This document shows, piece by piece, positions 25,401-34,437 of a stretch of 50,986 nucleotides of DNA (position 1 is the first letter of the stretch; each line of letters starts with the position of its first letter). The stretch is from the NCBI GenBank assembly GCA_002391675.1, contig DGFM01000007.1, forward strand, positions 26,018 through 77,003, written 5' to 3'. Under the pieces are notes generated by a model. It did no database searches, was not told where the DNA came from, and saw only the letters and a list, made by a program, of their open reading frames with translations. This DNA is from Cloacimonetes bacterium UBA3900. GTDB lineage: Bacteria > Cloacimonadota > Cloacimonadia > Cloacimonadales > Cloacimonadaceae. The translations under genes were made by a program, and so were the position numbers.

Positions 25401-26858
25401 GTTACAGCTGTACTGGATGACGCCGGCGATGCCGTGGCTATCACCTGGCAGGCTCCAAACTTTCCGGCTCCGGATGTCGTCGAGAGCTTTGAAGCCGATA
25501 CCTTCCCGCCGGAAAACTGGACCCAGATCATCACCAATGACGGCCCGGCCACACCCCTGGGCATCTATCCCACCTGGTGCAGATTTGGCGAGCTCATCAT
25601 CTCAGGAGAGCTGATTGCACCCACGCAGGGAAGCTACCAGGCCGGCCTGTTCACGGATGAAGACCTGCAGGACGAATGGCTGATCACACCGGCTTTCAAC
25701 TGCCCCTCCAGCGCCTATCTCACCTTCGATAGCTATGTGTATCTCGGCTCCACGCTGGGAGATCACTACTGCATACAGGCATCTGCGGATGACGGCGTCA
25801 CCTGGAATGTGCTCTGGGACGCCTCCGCTCAAACCGGCGGCTGGAACCGCTATTCAAATCCCATCACCGTAGACTTGAGCGCCTATGTGGGAGAGCAGCT
25901 CAAGATCGCATTTCGCGCCATAGGGGCAGATGCAGATGCCGGACTTGGCTATCCCTGGTTTATAGACAATATCTACATCGGCGATGGCACTGCCGCCGTG
26001 AGGTTTATACCCCGCGCAATGACTGCCGTATCCGCTTCACCTCAGCTCCCGTCAAAACCTCACCTCAGCCGTCATACACGCACAACATCTGAAATGCCAA
26101 CCGGCTACATCGTTTACAGGCTCCAGTCTCATCAAGAGCACGATTTTGGTAGCTGGGTCACTCTCGCTCATCAACCGGGTGACGTCCTCAGCTTCAGCGA
26201 TCCCGCCTGGGCTTCTCTGCCCGGTGGAGACTACCGTTGGGCCATCAGGGCTCTCTATATGGGCGACATCGCCTCTGTGCCCAGCTTTTCAAACGTGATA
26301 AACAAAGAAACCCAATTTGGCATGATAGTGGGTATGGTAAAAAACAAAGACGATACCGGCATTGAAGGGGCAACCGTGACCTGCCAGACTCAGACCGCCA
26401 CCACAAACTCCATCGGCGCCTACACACTCATGGTTCCCGTTGGCTATTACTCGGTAACCGCATCGGCAGAGGGTTTCAACGGCCAAACCGTAGATGGAGT
26501 ATTGGTAGAACACAATCTCTCCACCACCGTAAACTTTACCCTGCAGGAAACCTCAAGCGATGAAAACCGCTTTCCGGTGGTAAGCACCGCTCTGGACGGA
26601 AACCACCCCAATCCCTTCAACCCTGAAACCACCATCAATTACAGCGTGAAACAACCCGGACCTGTGAAGCTGGCAGTGTACAATATCAAGGGCCAATTGA
26701 TAAGAACGTTGGTGGATGAAGGGCGGGCCACAGGACGCTATAAGCTGATCTTTGATGGCAGGGATGATAGAGGACGCTCCATCTCCAGCGGCGTGTATCT
26801 GCTGAGGATGCTGGCTCCCGGATATCAAAAGACACGCAAGCTGATGCTGATGAAGTAG
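22473..26858 (+). CDS. Large modular secreted adhesin-like protein, 1461 aa
   Basis: It opens with a signal peptide (MKRLMSLVVVMVIGFSSLNA). Domains in order, rough residues: beta module 1 (54-228), CARDB-like (229-335), beta module 2 (339-515), CARDB-like (516-622), beta module 3 (626-800), two carboxypeptidase regulatory-like domains (802-885, 888-975), a cleaved-adhesin/MAM-like domain (1001-1172, VVESFEADTFPPENW to WFIDNIYIG), a third regulatory-like domain (1282-1360) and a FlgD-like sorting tail (1376-1461, NHPNPFNPETT, YNIKGQLIRTL). The start lies 42 bp after the previous gene, so co-transcription is likely. The TAG stop sits in GTAG at the edge of a repeat block. Binding target unknown. 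Confidence 0.87.
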   Translation: MKRLMSLVVVMVIGFSSLNALTIIGGTGMGAGTAVPAPLCPASGYNHAQPAVTDSVTIGTGNELARFPMNFWMRNSLYETLYLADELGFNTGTITSLAIYNHFTDDVTNGATQIYMGSTDQSDLSDGYIPASQLSLVFDGNVVYPSGENTIRIHLQTPYMHTGGNLVLMFVRPMDQNYYSPTNLFKCQTAGRYRARYSYNHNISIDPFNPPTGSYTGQFPQTTFFYTSQSIENDLGVTGISGNYTPSVGTASGYTLRVCNSGTQAQTDYTLKLMGPGDEVLASLAGPAINSMQTLEVEIPWTPTTAGETAIYGIVEMTGDEVSTNNQTHALEIDVQPEGVHAITIGIGNELSRYPLDFGFRNSIHETLYLADELGFGLGSITSLTLYSLFSSPVIHRAAKIYMGSTGQTDLSDGFIPASELSLVFDGNIDCPAGEHSIPITLQVPYLYTGGNLVLMFVRSMDSPQYLTTNYFKSQSAGDSRSRHFSSNSVIPDPCNPPEGSETGQFPRITFFHTTQLIQDDLGALSISGDCNPTLGAASAYTIQIRNNGTAAQDAYTVKLMGPNDTELASVAGPPVNSMQTVEVELTWTPTATGATTIHAKLELAADEISTNNRTPGLNLMVDPADAIPLTVGDGSQTARLPVDMSWNHSLFQTLYFPDEMGDFAGQITGLRFYNDFDTNLPNTPISIWLGTTTQTSLEDGCIPSTQLSPVYEGPVDLPSGENTVIISFDEPYLYVNRQNLVLMVYKTAENHYPTANLFKCQTVGANRSRKAISGSELIDPAHPPNAALSGQFPLTTFMVIPGGVGHIFGTVTDTNSQPLSGAVVSLNDGAYSTTTNTDGQYQLINIWPNSYTISFSAHGYHEHTQTVVLAEDDTLTIDVTMQLLPQVNVSGEVVVSATEMPIQGALIRLSGYESYSVSTNADGVFTIPGVYADRTYDYSIIAAGYYSVSGQVTIGFTDHNMGQTALHQLAYAPLNVTAVLDDAGDAVAITWQAPNFPAPDVVESFEADTFPPENWTQIITNDGPATPLGIYPTWCRFGELIISGELIAPTQGSYQAGLFTDEDLQDEWLITPAFNCPSSAYLTFDSYVYLGSTLGDHYCIQASADDGVTWNVLWDASAQTGGWNRYSNPITVDLSAYVGEQLKIAFRAIGADADAGLGYPWFIDNIYIGDGTAAVRFIPRAMTAVSASPQLPSKPHLSRHTRTTSEMPTGYIVYRLQSHQEHDFGSWVTLAHQPGDVLSFSDPAWASLPGGDYRWAIRALYMGDIASVPSFSNVINKETQFGMIVGMVKNKDDTGIEGATVTCQTQTATTNSIGAYTLMVPVGYYSVTASAEGFNGQTVDGVLVEHNLSTTVNFTLQETSSDENRFPVVSTALDGNHPNPFNPETTINYSVKQPGPVKLAVYNIKGQLIRTLVDEGRATGRYKLIFDGRDDRGRSISSGVYLLRMLAPGYQKTRKLMLMK

Positions 26859-27284
26859 CAGGCGCAGCCGGCCTGTACGGGCGCTTGCTAAAGCGCCGCT
26901 CTTCTTACGTCCGTCCGCATCTCTATCATTTGCGCCAGCCAGCGGAGCTGGCTGTGATGCAGGCTGCGCCTGCCGTTTTCAAGCGGCTTCGCCGCTTTAA
27001 GCATCAAGCTGCGCTTGATTGCGGCGCTTTGGCAAGCTCCGGCTACCAGCGAGCTGCGCTCGCCCTATCCCCACCACAACTACCCGCATCTTCATCACTT
27101 GCGCAGCCGCTCTCCCTCTCTCCCTCCCTCTCTCTCTCCCTCTTGCCGGCGCAGCCGGCTCCGCCCGTACAGGGCCGCAGGCAGGAGAATGATATTACAC
27201 CACAAGGAAGCTAAGGCTATAGATAGATAACGAGATAAACAATACGCAAGTGATACAGAGGCCCGATTATTAACCAAAAAGTTC
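26859..27284. repeat. REP/hairpin mosaic between the two giant genes
   Basis: It starts at the preceding stop codon (GTAG 26855-26858), then GGCGCTT with loop GCTA and AAGCGCC, and several CAGCC/GGCTG and AAGCGGC-ttc-GCCGCTT hairpins. ATCAAGC-tgc-GCTTGAT is followed by a minus-oriented REP core at 27021-27046 and GCGAGC-tgc-GCTCGC. A CACAACTACCCGCATC element and a pyrimidine tract (about 27110-27143) follow. From about 27180 to 27284 I see no repeat or gene. Confidence 0.8.
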
Positions 27285-27313
27285 TTGACTTGCTGCTCAA
27301 GATTGAGAATAAT
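27285..27313 (+). promoter_or_regulatory. Promoter of the 2298-aa protein gene, with a long leader
   Basis: TTGACT (27285-27290) and AATAAT (27308-27313) are separated by 17 bp. Transcription would give a leader of about 220 nt before ATG 27541. The leader contains small hairpins GTTGG/CCAAC (about 27394) and TCCCGGC-tga-GCCGGGA (about 27438-27454). No known riboswitch is recognised. Confidence 0.6.
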
Positions 27314-27540
27314 GCCCCCAATCGTGTAACCTTCAGATTGCAATCCCGAGGCGAGGGTGACATTTAAGCCCTCTAACTATACAGAGATTCAATGAGTTGG
27401 CACGCCAACACTTGGAGCTCAACTTTATTTGGCCCGAATCCCGGCTGAGCCGGGAGTTTATAGATCGGTTGCAGAGTTCTTGTTTTTGGGAGCTTTGCAA
27501 GAGCGAAAAAACAACAAAAAAGCAAATAAAGGAGAGAATC

Positions 27541-30500
27541 ATGAGACGATTGATTTCCTTGATCGTAGTGACAGTGCTGGGGCTCGCAGGGCTCAGCGCT
27601 CTTACGATCACCGCAGGTACAATCACGGAAACAGTTAACTATTTCCCGATTTACACGTTTTACAGTTACAACTACACCCAACAGATCTACACGCAATCTC
27701 AGATCAACTATCAAGGCGAGATTTCAAAGATCAGGTTTCATCGCAGCGGCACCGGTGGTGCCTTCGATTGCAGCCACGATTGGGTGATTTACATGGGCCA
27801 CACCGGCCGCAATTCTTTTTCATCTACATCAGACTGGGAGCCGGTTGGCAACCTCACGCAGGTATTCTCCGGCAGCGTTCTCAGCAACTTCCCCGGTGCC
27901 GGACAGTGGATGGAAATCACTCTGGACACCCCCTACACTTACGACAACGTAAACAACCTAATCGTGGCCATCTATGAAAATACGCCCAGCTGGAGCAGCT
28001 CCGTGCAATGGGGCGGCTTTACCACTGAAAACAACGAAAACAGGGGCCTCTATTTTTATAGTGACAGCACCAACCCGGACGTCAACAACCCGCCCGACGC
28101 CAATTCCATGGCCGACAGAATCGCCGCCATCCAGCTGGTATTCCCGGATACCGCAGCTCCCATGGCGCCTCAGCTGGTTTATCCCGAAAACAACGCCTCC
28201 GTCATGAACGGATATGCTCTGCAATGGACCATGCCCAACGGCAGCCCGGATGCAAGCGGCTACGACGTATATATCGACGGCACCATGGTGAGCGACAATC
28301 AGGCCTCAAATCAATACACGCTCAGCGGTTTGGAAACCGGGGCACACACCTGGTATGTGGTGGCGCGGAACAATATCGGCACCTCACCGGCCTCGGAAAC
28401 CAGAAACTTCACCATCAACCCGGGTGTGGCCATAGGTGACGGCACGGACAACAACAGGATTCCCGTAAACCCATATTATGGCTACAGTTATTCCCAGAGC
28501 ATCTTCATGCAACCCGATATCAATATCGGCAACCAGCGCATTGAAAGCATTTCCTACTACTGGAACGGAGCCGGCGTGGGCAACCTCACCAGCGACTGGG
28601 TGGTTTATATGGGGCACACGCAGAGGACGGAATTTACCAGCACTACAGACTGGGTACCCCTGGGCGAGATGATGGAAGTCTTTGATGGACATCTGGATAT
28701 CCCTGCCGAGCCCGGCTGGATAGAGATACAATTGGATATGCCCTTCGTCTACAACAACGTGGATAATCTCGTGATCGCCGTGGATGAAAACACACCCAGC
28801 TACGATGGCAGCAGCCAATTCTTTTACAGCACGGGGACGCCGGGCCAAAATCGCAGTATCCGCTATTACAACGACGGCACCAACCCCGATCCCGCCTCAC
28901 CTCCCACCGGCACCCTGGTGGCGGCATATCCCAATATCCTGATGCAGTTTGGAGATTTGCCCACCAGTCCCATTATCAGGGTTTCACCTGCCAGTTTAGA
29001 CTTTGGCACGGTGATGTTTGCACAGCCCGGTGGCCCGCTTACCGCGATGGTCTCCAATATCGGCAGCGGAACCCTGAATGTCAGCGCATCCGATATCAGC
29101 ATCATCGGCGCCAACGCGGCTGAATTCTCTTTTGATACCACAAACCTGCCTGCAGCCCTGACACCGGGACAATATGTACATATCCCCGTGACTGTCACCA
29201 GCGTCACCGCAGGCGAGATCACCGCCACTTTGCGCGTGGTTTATGAGGGAGAAAACTACGATGTGGCTCTTACGGCAAACGTCCTGCCTGCCGGCACCGT
29301 CATGATTGGAGACGGCACCGGCTCTCAAAGGTGGCCTTTTGGCACGGTCTATGGCTATGAACGCTCCGCCGCTCTCTACACTGTGGATCAGATCGGCGCC
29401 ATCGGTGCTCTCGATCTGCTGGGCTGGGATTGTGCCTCCACTTCCAATACAGAGGTCCCCTACAAGATTTATGCCAAAAACACCACCGACACCTCGATGA
29501 CGGCTCAAACCTGGCAGGATTTGATCGCTGATGCGACGCTGCTCAAGGAAGGCAACCACACGCCAAACACCGCAGGTTGGCAGATGTTCCAGCTGGATAC
29601 GCCCTTCAACTATACCGGCGCCGGGCTGATCATCGCCGTGGAATCCAACTACGGCGGCTACGGCGGCGGCAGTGGACACAACTTCAGATACACCAATGCC
29701 GGCAGCCCAAGGCATCAATATTGGGTTCAAGACAACACCGAGCCCACCGGAAACGGGAACCCCAATTCCAACCTGCCAAACATCATGTTGCACCTGAGCT
29801 CGAATGTGCAAAATGACATCGGCGTGGTATCCATCTCCGGCAACTTCACACCCACCGTGGGAATAGAATCAACCTACACCGTGCGTGTCCGCAACAACGG
29901 CAGCAACGACCAGAGCACCTACACCGTGAAGCTGATGGGGCCCAACGATGCCGAGCTTGCAGTGGTAAACGGGCCTGCCATCAACAGCGGTTTCACGGCC
30001 GATGTGGAGCTGCCCTGGACGCCTACGACTGCGGGCGAAATAACCGTTTATGGCAAGGTGGAAATGGCCGGTGATGAAATAGCTCAAAACAACCAGACAA
30101 ACCCCATCACATTGAACGTCCAACCCGAAGGCGTGCAGGCTATCACCATCGGCGCAGGCACCGAGCAAGCCCGCATCCCCTTGGATTTCTGGTATCGAAA
30201 CTCGCTCTACCAAACCCTGTATATGGAAAACGAACTGGGCATAAACCAGGGAACCATCACTTCGATCGCCTTCTACAGCCAGTTCTCTACCGCCGTGAGC
30301 AACTCACCCGTGAAGATCTTCATGGGAAGCACAACGCAAAACAACCTCGGCAGCAGCTATATCTCCGCCGCCGATATGACCCTGGTTTTTGACGGCAATA
30401 TAGACTTCCCGCAAGGTGACAACACCATCCTCATCAACCTGCAGACGCCCTTTATGCACATGGGCGGAAACTTGGTGATGATGGTGAGCCGCATGGATTC

Positions 30501-33500
30501 GAGCTATCATTCCTCAACCAACTACTTCAAGTGTCAGAGCATGGGCGCAGACCGTGCGCGCAATTCCTATAGCGACAGCACCACCTACGATCCCTACAAC
30601 CCGCCCACCGGGTCTCCCACGAGTATCTTCCCGCAGACCACCTTCTTCTACAGCTCAGATCTGATAGAAAACGACCTCGGGGTCACCACCATCAGCGGCA
30701 ACCTGACGCCCAGCGTGGGAACCGCAGCCACCTACTCCGTCCGCGTCCGCAACAACGGCACCAACGATCAGACCACCTACACCGTGAAGCTGATGGGGCC
30801 CAACAATACAGAACTTGCCAGCGTGGCCGGGCCCGCCATCAACAGTCAGCAGACCTTGGAGGTGGAGCTCTCATGGACGCCCACCACTGCGGGCGAAACA
30901 AGTGTCTATGGCAAGGTGGAGCTGGCCGGTGATGAAATACCTCAAAACGACCAGACAGCCCCCATCACGTTAAACGTCCAACCCGAAGGCGTGCAGGCTG
31001 TTACCATCGGCACAGGCGATCAGCTGGCCCGTATGCCCCTGGATTTCTGGTATCGAAACTCGCTCTACCAAACCCTGTATATGGCAGATGAGCTGGGCTT
31101 TACCGCAGGCACCATCACCTCTCTATCACTCTACAGCCAGTTCTCTACCGCAGTAACCAATGGAGCCACCAAGATCTTCATGGGCAGCACAAACCAAAAC
31201 GACCTCAACGATGGCTTTATCTCGGCCAACGAGCTGACGCTGGTCTACGATGGAAACGTTGAATATCAAACCGGTGAAAACGTCGTGCTCATCAACCTGC
31301 AGACGCCCTATATGCACACCGGCGGCAACCTGGTGGTGATGTTCAACCGTCCCATGGATACAACCTATTATTCATCCTCAAACTACTTCAAGTGTCAGAC
31401 CGTAGGCCCCAACCGTGCCCGCAACGCCTACTCCGATGGCACCACTTACGATCCCTACAACCCGCCCACCGGTTCGTCTGTGGCCCAATTTCCGCAGACC
31501 ACCTTCTTCTATACCGGTGACCTGATAGAAAACGACCTCGGCGCCATCAGCATCACCGGAAACATCACACCCACGGTGGGAATGGCCTCAACCTACACCG
31601 TCCGCATCCGCAACAACGGCGTCCTGAGTCAGGACAACTATACCGTCAAGATCATGGATATCAACAATATAGAGCTGGCCAGCGTGGCCGGGCCGCCCAT
31701 AGACAGCCTGCAGACTTTGTATGTGGAAGTCCCCTGGGTGCCCACCAATCCCGGCGCCATCACCATCTACGGAAAAGTGGTGATGGATGGAGATGAAATC
31801 GCCACAAACAACAATACCCCCAGCCTCAACCTCATGGTCAACCCCGCGGGAGTGGTCTCTGTAACCGTGGGTGATGGCAGCCAACTTGCCCGCCTGCCCG
31901 TGGATATGTTTTGGAGAAACTCACTCTTCCAATCACTCTACTTCCCGGATGAAATGGGTGGCTTCATCGGACAGATCACCGGACTCAGGTTTTTCAACAA
32001 CTTCACCACCAACCTGCCGGGCACACCCATATCCGTCTGGCTGGGAACCACCACGCAAACCAGCCTGGAGGATGGATTTATACCCTCCACGCAGCTCACC
32101 CTGGTGCATGATGGGCCGGTGGACTTCCCCAGCGGCGAAAACACCATCGTCATCAACTTCAACGAACCATTCATGTACCTGGATGGCGGCAACCTGGTGC
32201 TGATGGTCTACAAAACAGCGGCAAGCTGGTATTCATCCACAGACAACTTCAAGTGTCAGACCATTGGCTCAGACCGCAGCAGAAACACCTATTCAGACTC
32301 GGAAACCTACGATCCCGCCAATCCTCCCACCGGCAGCCTCAGCGGCCAATTCCCGCAGACAGTCTTTATGGGAATCCCCGGCGGTGTGGGACAGATCTAC
32401 GGAACCGTCACCGGTGCAAACAACCAACCCCTCAGCGGCGTGGCAGTCAGCCTCAACCAGGGCACCTACAGCACCACCACCAACGCACAGGGACAATACC
32501 ATCTGCGCAATGTGCTGCCGGAAACCTACAACCTCTCCTTTAACGCACATGGATACTATGAACACACGCAGACCGTCGTATTGGCCGAAGATGACACCCT
32601 CACCATCAACGTGACCATGCAGCTCCTGCCGCAGGTAACCGTGAGCGGAACCATCCTTGGCAGCGATACCGGTGCGGGAATCCCGGGTGCAGTTATCCAG
32701 CTCAGAGGTTATGAACCCTACGACGCAAATACAAACGCGGCAGGCGTTTTCACCATTCCCAACGTCTTTGCCGATCATACTTACGATTACAATATCCGCG
32801 CCGGCGGCTACTCTTCGGTAAACGGACAGATCACCGTGGGAACCACAAACTACGATATGGGCCAAATCACGCTCGATGAGGTGGCTTACGCACCCGTGGG
32901 TGTAACTGCCGAAGTGGATGACATCGGCATCACTGCCCTTATTTCCTGGCAGCCGCCCGATCCCACCGGACTGGAAATCACCGAAAGCTTCGAAGCCGAG
33001 ACCTTCCCGCCGGGAGAATGGACTCAGATCGTCACCAACACCGGCCCCGCAAACGCTCTCGGCATCTATCCCACCTGGTGTAGAACAGGCTCGCTCACCA
33101 TCCAGGGTGATACGGTAACTCCCACCCAGGGAGAATTCCAGGCCGGACTGCACTGGGATTACAACCATCAGGATGAATGGCTGATCACACCCGCCTTCAA
33201 CTGCCCGCCCAATGCCTATCTGAGATTTGATGGCTACGTGTTCCTCGGCTCTGAATATGAAGACCACTACTACGTGAAAGTATCCACAGACAACGGCGCC
33301 ACCTGGACCGCACTCTGGGATGCCTCCGCTCAAACCGGCGGCTGGAACGAGTATTCTTCGCCCATCACCGTAGACCTCAGCGGCTACAGCGGCAACCAGA
33401 TCATGGTGGCCTTCCAGGCGGTGGACGGACCTCAAAACTCGGGCCTGGCATATTATTGGTTTATAGACAACATCTACATCGGCAACAATACAGACCGCGT

Positions 33501-34437
33501 GAAATTCAACTCCAAGGATTTCACCACAATATCCGCAGCCTCGCCCTACCGTCAAACTGCCGGTACCATGCCCCTCAGAGCAAGATCACGCGCCAGGGAA
33601 GAAGGCTCAACCGTGCGCGAGCCCAGGCTGCCACGTCCTTCTGAGCTGCCACCCACGCGCAGAAGCACACGAGTGCTCAATGGCTATATGGTCTACAGAT
33701 TGCAGGCCGGACAGGAGCAAAATGAAGACGCTTGGACCGTGATAACAGACGAACCAACCGCAGAACTCAACGTCGGCGATCCCGCCTGGGACAACCTCGC
33801 CAATGGAGACTACCGCTGGGCCGTAAAAGCAATCTACACAAACAACGTCACCTCCGTGGCCAGCTTCTCAAACGTCCTCAATAAGTTCACTCAGACCGGG
33901 ATGATTGTGGGTATGGTGAAACAGAAAAACAACACACCCATCGTGGGAGCAACCGTGACCAACGGAACGGAGACTGCAACCACAAACTCCATGGGAGCTT
34001 ACACTCTCATAGTACGCGTGGGTTATCACTCTGTCACCGCTTCCGCCGCAGGTTATGATTCTCTCACCGTCGATGACGTGTTGGTAAATTACAACCTCGC
34101 CACCACCGTGAACTTCGTGCTGAAGGAAACTTCAAACGCCGATGATCACCTGCCCGTGGTGGCTACAGCGCTGAACGGCAACTACCCCAACCCCTTCAAC
34201 CCTGAAACCACCATCAGTTACAGCGTGAAGGAACCGGGACGCGTGAAGATGGAAGTGTATAATATCAGAGGTCAATTGGTGAGAACACTGGTGGATGAAG
34301 AACAGACTACAGGACACTACAAGCTGATCTTCGATGCCAGGGATGATAGAGGACGCTCCATCGCCAGCGGCGTGTATATGCTGAGGATGAAAGCGCCAGG
34401 ATACAAGAAAACCACCAAGATGATACTGATGCAATAG
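27541..34437 (+). CDS. Giant modular secreted adhesin-like protein, 2298 aa
   Basis: Signal peptide MRRLISLIVVTVLGLAGLSA with GGAGAG ribosome site; the frame is open further upstream, but that part has no export signal. Rough domain order: beta module A1 (22-200), fibronectin III-like (203-290), module A2 (293-475), choice-of-anchor-D-like domain (477-585), module A3 (586-755), then three blocks of the same beta module as in the 1461-aa protein (from 867, 1153 and 1437) separated by CARDB-like domains. Two carboxypeptidase regulatory-like domains (1613-1790), a cleaved-adhesin domain (1813-1981), an Arg/Pro-rich linker (about 2005-2050), a further regulatory-like domain (from 2120) and a sorting tail (from 2213, NYPNPFNPETT) follow. 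Second half closely parallels the upstream paralogue. Confidence 0.88.
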   Translation: MRRLISLIVVTVLGLAGLSALTITAGTITETVNYFPIYTFYSYNYTQQIYTQSQINYQGEISKIRFHRSGTGGAFDCSHDWVIYMGHTGRNSFSSTSDWEPVGNLTQVFSGSVLSNFPGAGQWMEITLDTPYTYDNVNNLIVAIYENTPSWSSSVQWGGFTTENNENRGLYFYSDSTNPDVNNPPDANSMADRIAAIQLVFPDTAAPMAPQLVYPENNASVMNGYALQWTMPNGSPDASGYDVYIDGTMVSDNQASNQYTLSGLETGAHTWYVVARNNIGTSPASETRNFTINPGVAIGDGTDNNRIPVNPYYGYSYSQSIFMQPDINIGNQRIESISYYWNGAGVGNLTSDWVVYMGHTQRTEFTSTTDWVPLGEMMEVFDGHLDIPAEPGWIEIQLDMPFVYNNVDNLVIAVDENTPSYDGSSQFFYSTGTPGQNRSIRYYNDGTNPDPASPPTGTLVAAYPNILMQFGDLPTSPIIRVSPASLDFGTVMFAQPGGPLTAMVSNIGSGTLNVSASDISIIGANAAEFSFDTTNLPAALTPGQYVHIPVTVTSVTAGEITATLRVVYEGENYDVALTANVLPAGTVMIGDGTGSQRWPFGTVYGYERSAALYTVDQIGAIGALDLLGWDCASTSNTEVPYKIYAKNTTDTSMTAQTWQDLIADATLLKEGNHTPNTAGWQMFQLDTPFNYTGAGLIIAVESNYGGYGGGSGHNFRYTNAGSPRHQYWVQDNTEPTGNGNPNSNLPNIMLHLSSNVQNDIGVVSISGNFTPTVGIESTYTVRVRNNGSNDQSTYTVKLMGPNDAELAVVNGPAINSGFTADVELPWTPTTAGEITVYGKVEMAGDEIAQNNQTNPITLNVQPEGVQAITIGAGTEQARIPLDFWYRNSLYQTLYMENELGINQGTITSIAFYSQFSTAVSNSPVKIFMGSTTQNNLGSSYISAADMTLVFDGNIDFPQGDNTILINLQTPFMHMGGNLVMMVSRMDSSYHSSTNYFKCQSMGADRARNSYSDSTTYDPYNPPTGSPTSIFPQTTFFYSSDLIENDLGVTTISGNLTPSVGTAATYSVRVRNNGTNDQTTYTVKLMGPNNTELASVAGPAINSQQTLEVELSWTPTTAGETSVYGKVELAGDEIPQNDQTAPITLNVQPEGVQAVTIGTGDQLARMPLDFWYRNSLYQTLYMADELGFTAGTITSLSLYSQFSTAVTNGATKIFMGSTNQNDLNDGFISANELTLVYDGNVEYQTGENVVLINLQTPYMHTGGNLVVMFNRPMDTTYYSSSNYFKCQTVGPNRARNAYSDGTTYDPYNPPTGSSVAQFPQTTFFYTGDLIENDLGAISITGNITPTVGMASTYTVRIRNNGVLSQDNYTVKIMDINNIELASVAGPPIDSLQTLYVEVPWVPTNPGAITIYGKVVMDGDEIATNNNTPSLNLMVNPAGVVSVTVGDGSQLARLPVDMFWRNSLFQSLYFPDEMGGFIGQITGLRFFNNFTTNLPGTPISVWLGTTTQTSLEDGFIPSTQLTLVHDGPVDFPSGENTIVINFNEPFMYLDGGNLVLMVYKTAASWYSSTDNFKCQTIGSDRSRNTYSDSETYDPANPPTGSLSGQFPQTVFMGIPGGVGQIYGTVTGANNQPLSGVAVSLNQGTYSTTTNAQGQYHLRNVLPETYNLSFNAHGYYEHTQTVVLAEDDTLTINVTMQLLPQVTVSGTILGSDTGAGIPGAVIQLRGYEPYDANTNAAGVFTIPNVFADHTYDYNIRAGGYSSVNGQITVGTTNYDMGQITLDEVAYAPVGVTAEVDDIGITALISWQPPDPTGLEITESFEAETFPPGEWTQIVTNTGPANALGIYPTWCRTGSLTIQGDTVTPTQGEFQAGLHWDYNHQDEWLITPAFNCPPNAYLRFDGYVFLGSEYEDHYYVKVSTDNGATWTALWDASAQTGGWNEYSSPITVDLSGYSGNQIMVAFQAVDGPQNSGLAYYWFIDNIYIGNNTDRVKFNSKDFTTISAASPYRQTAGTMPLRARSRAREEGSTVREPRLPRPSELPPTRRSTRVLNGYMVYRLQAGQEQNEDAWTVITDEPTAELNVGDPAWDNLANGDYRWAVKAIYTNNVTSVASFSNVLNKFTQTGMIVGMVKQKNNTPIVGATVTNGTETATTNSMGAYTLIVRVGYHSVTASAAGYDSLTVDDVLVNYNLATTVNFVLKETSNADDHLPVVATALNGNYPNPFNPETTISYSVKEPGRVKMEVYNIRGQLVRTLVDEEQTTGHYKLIFDARDDRGRSIASGVYMLRMKAPGYKKTTKMILMQ

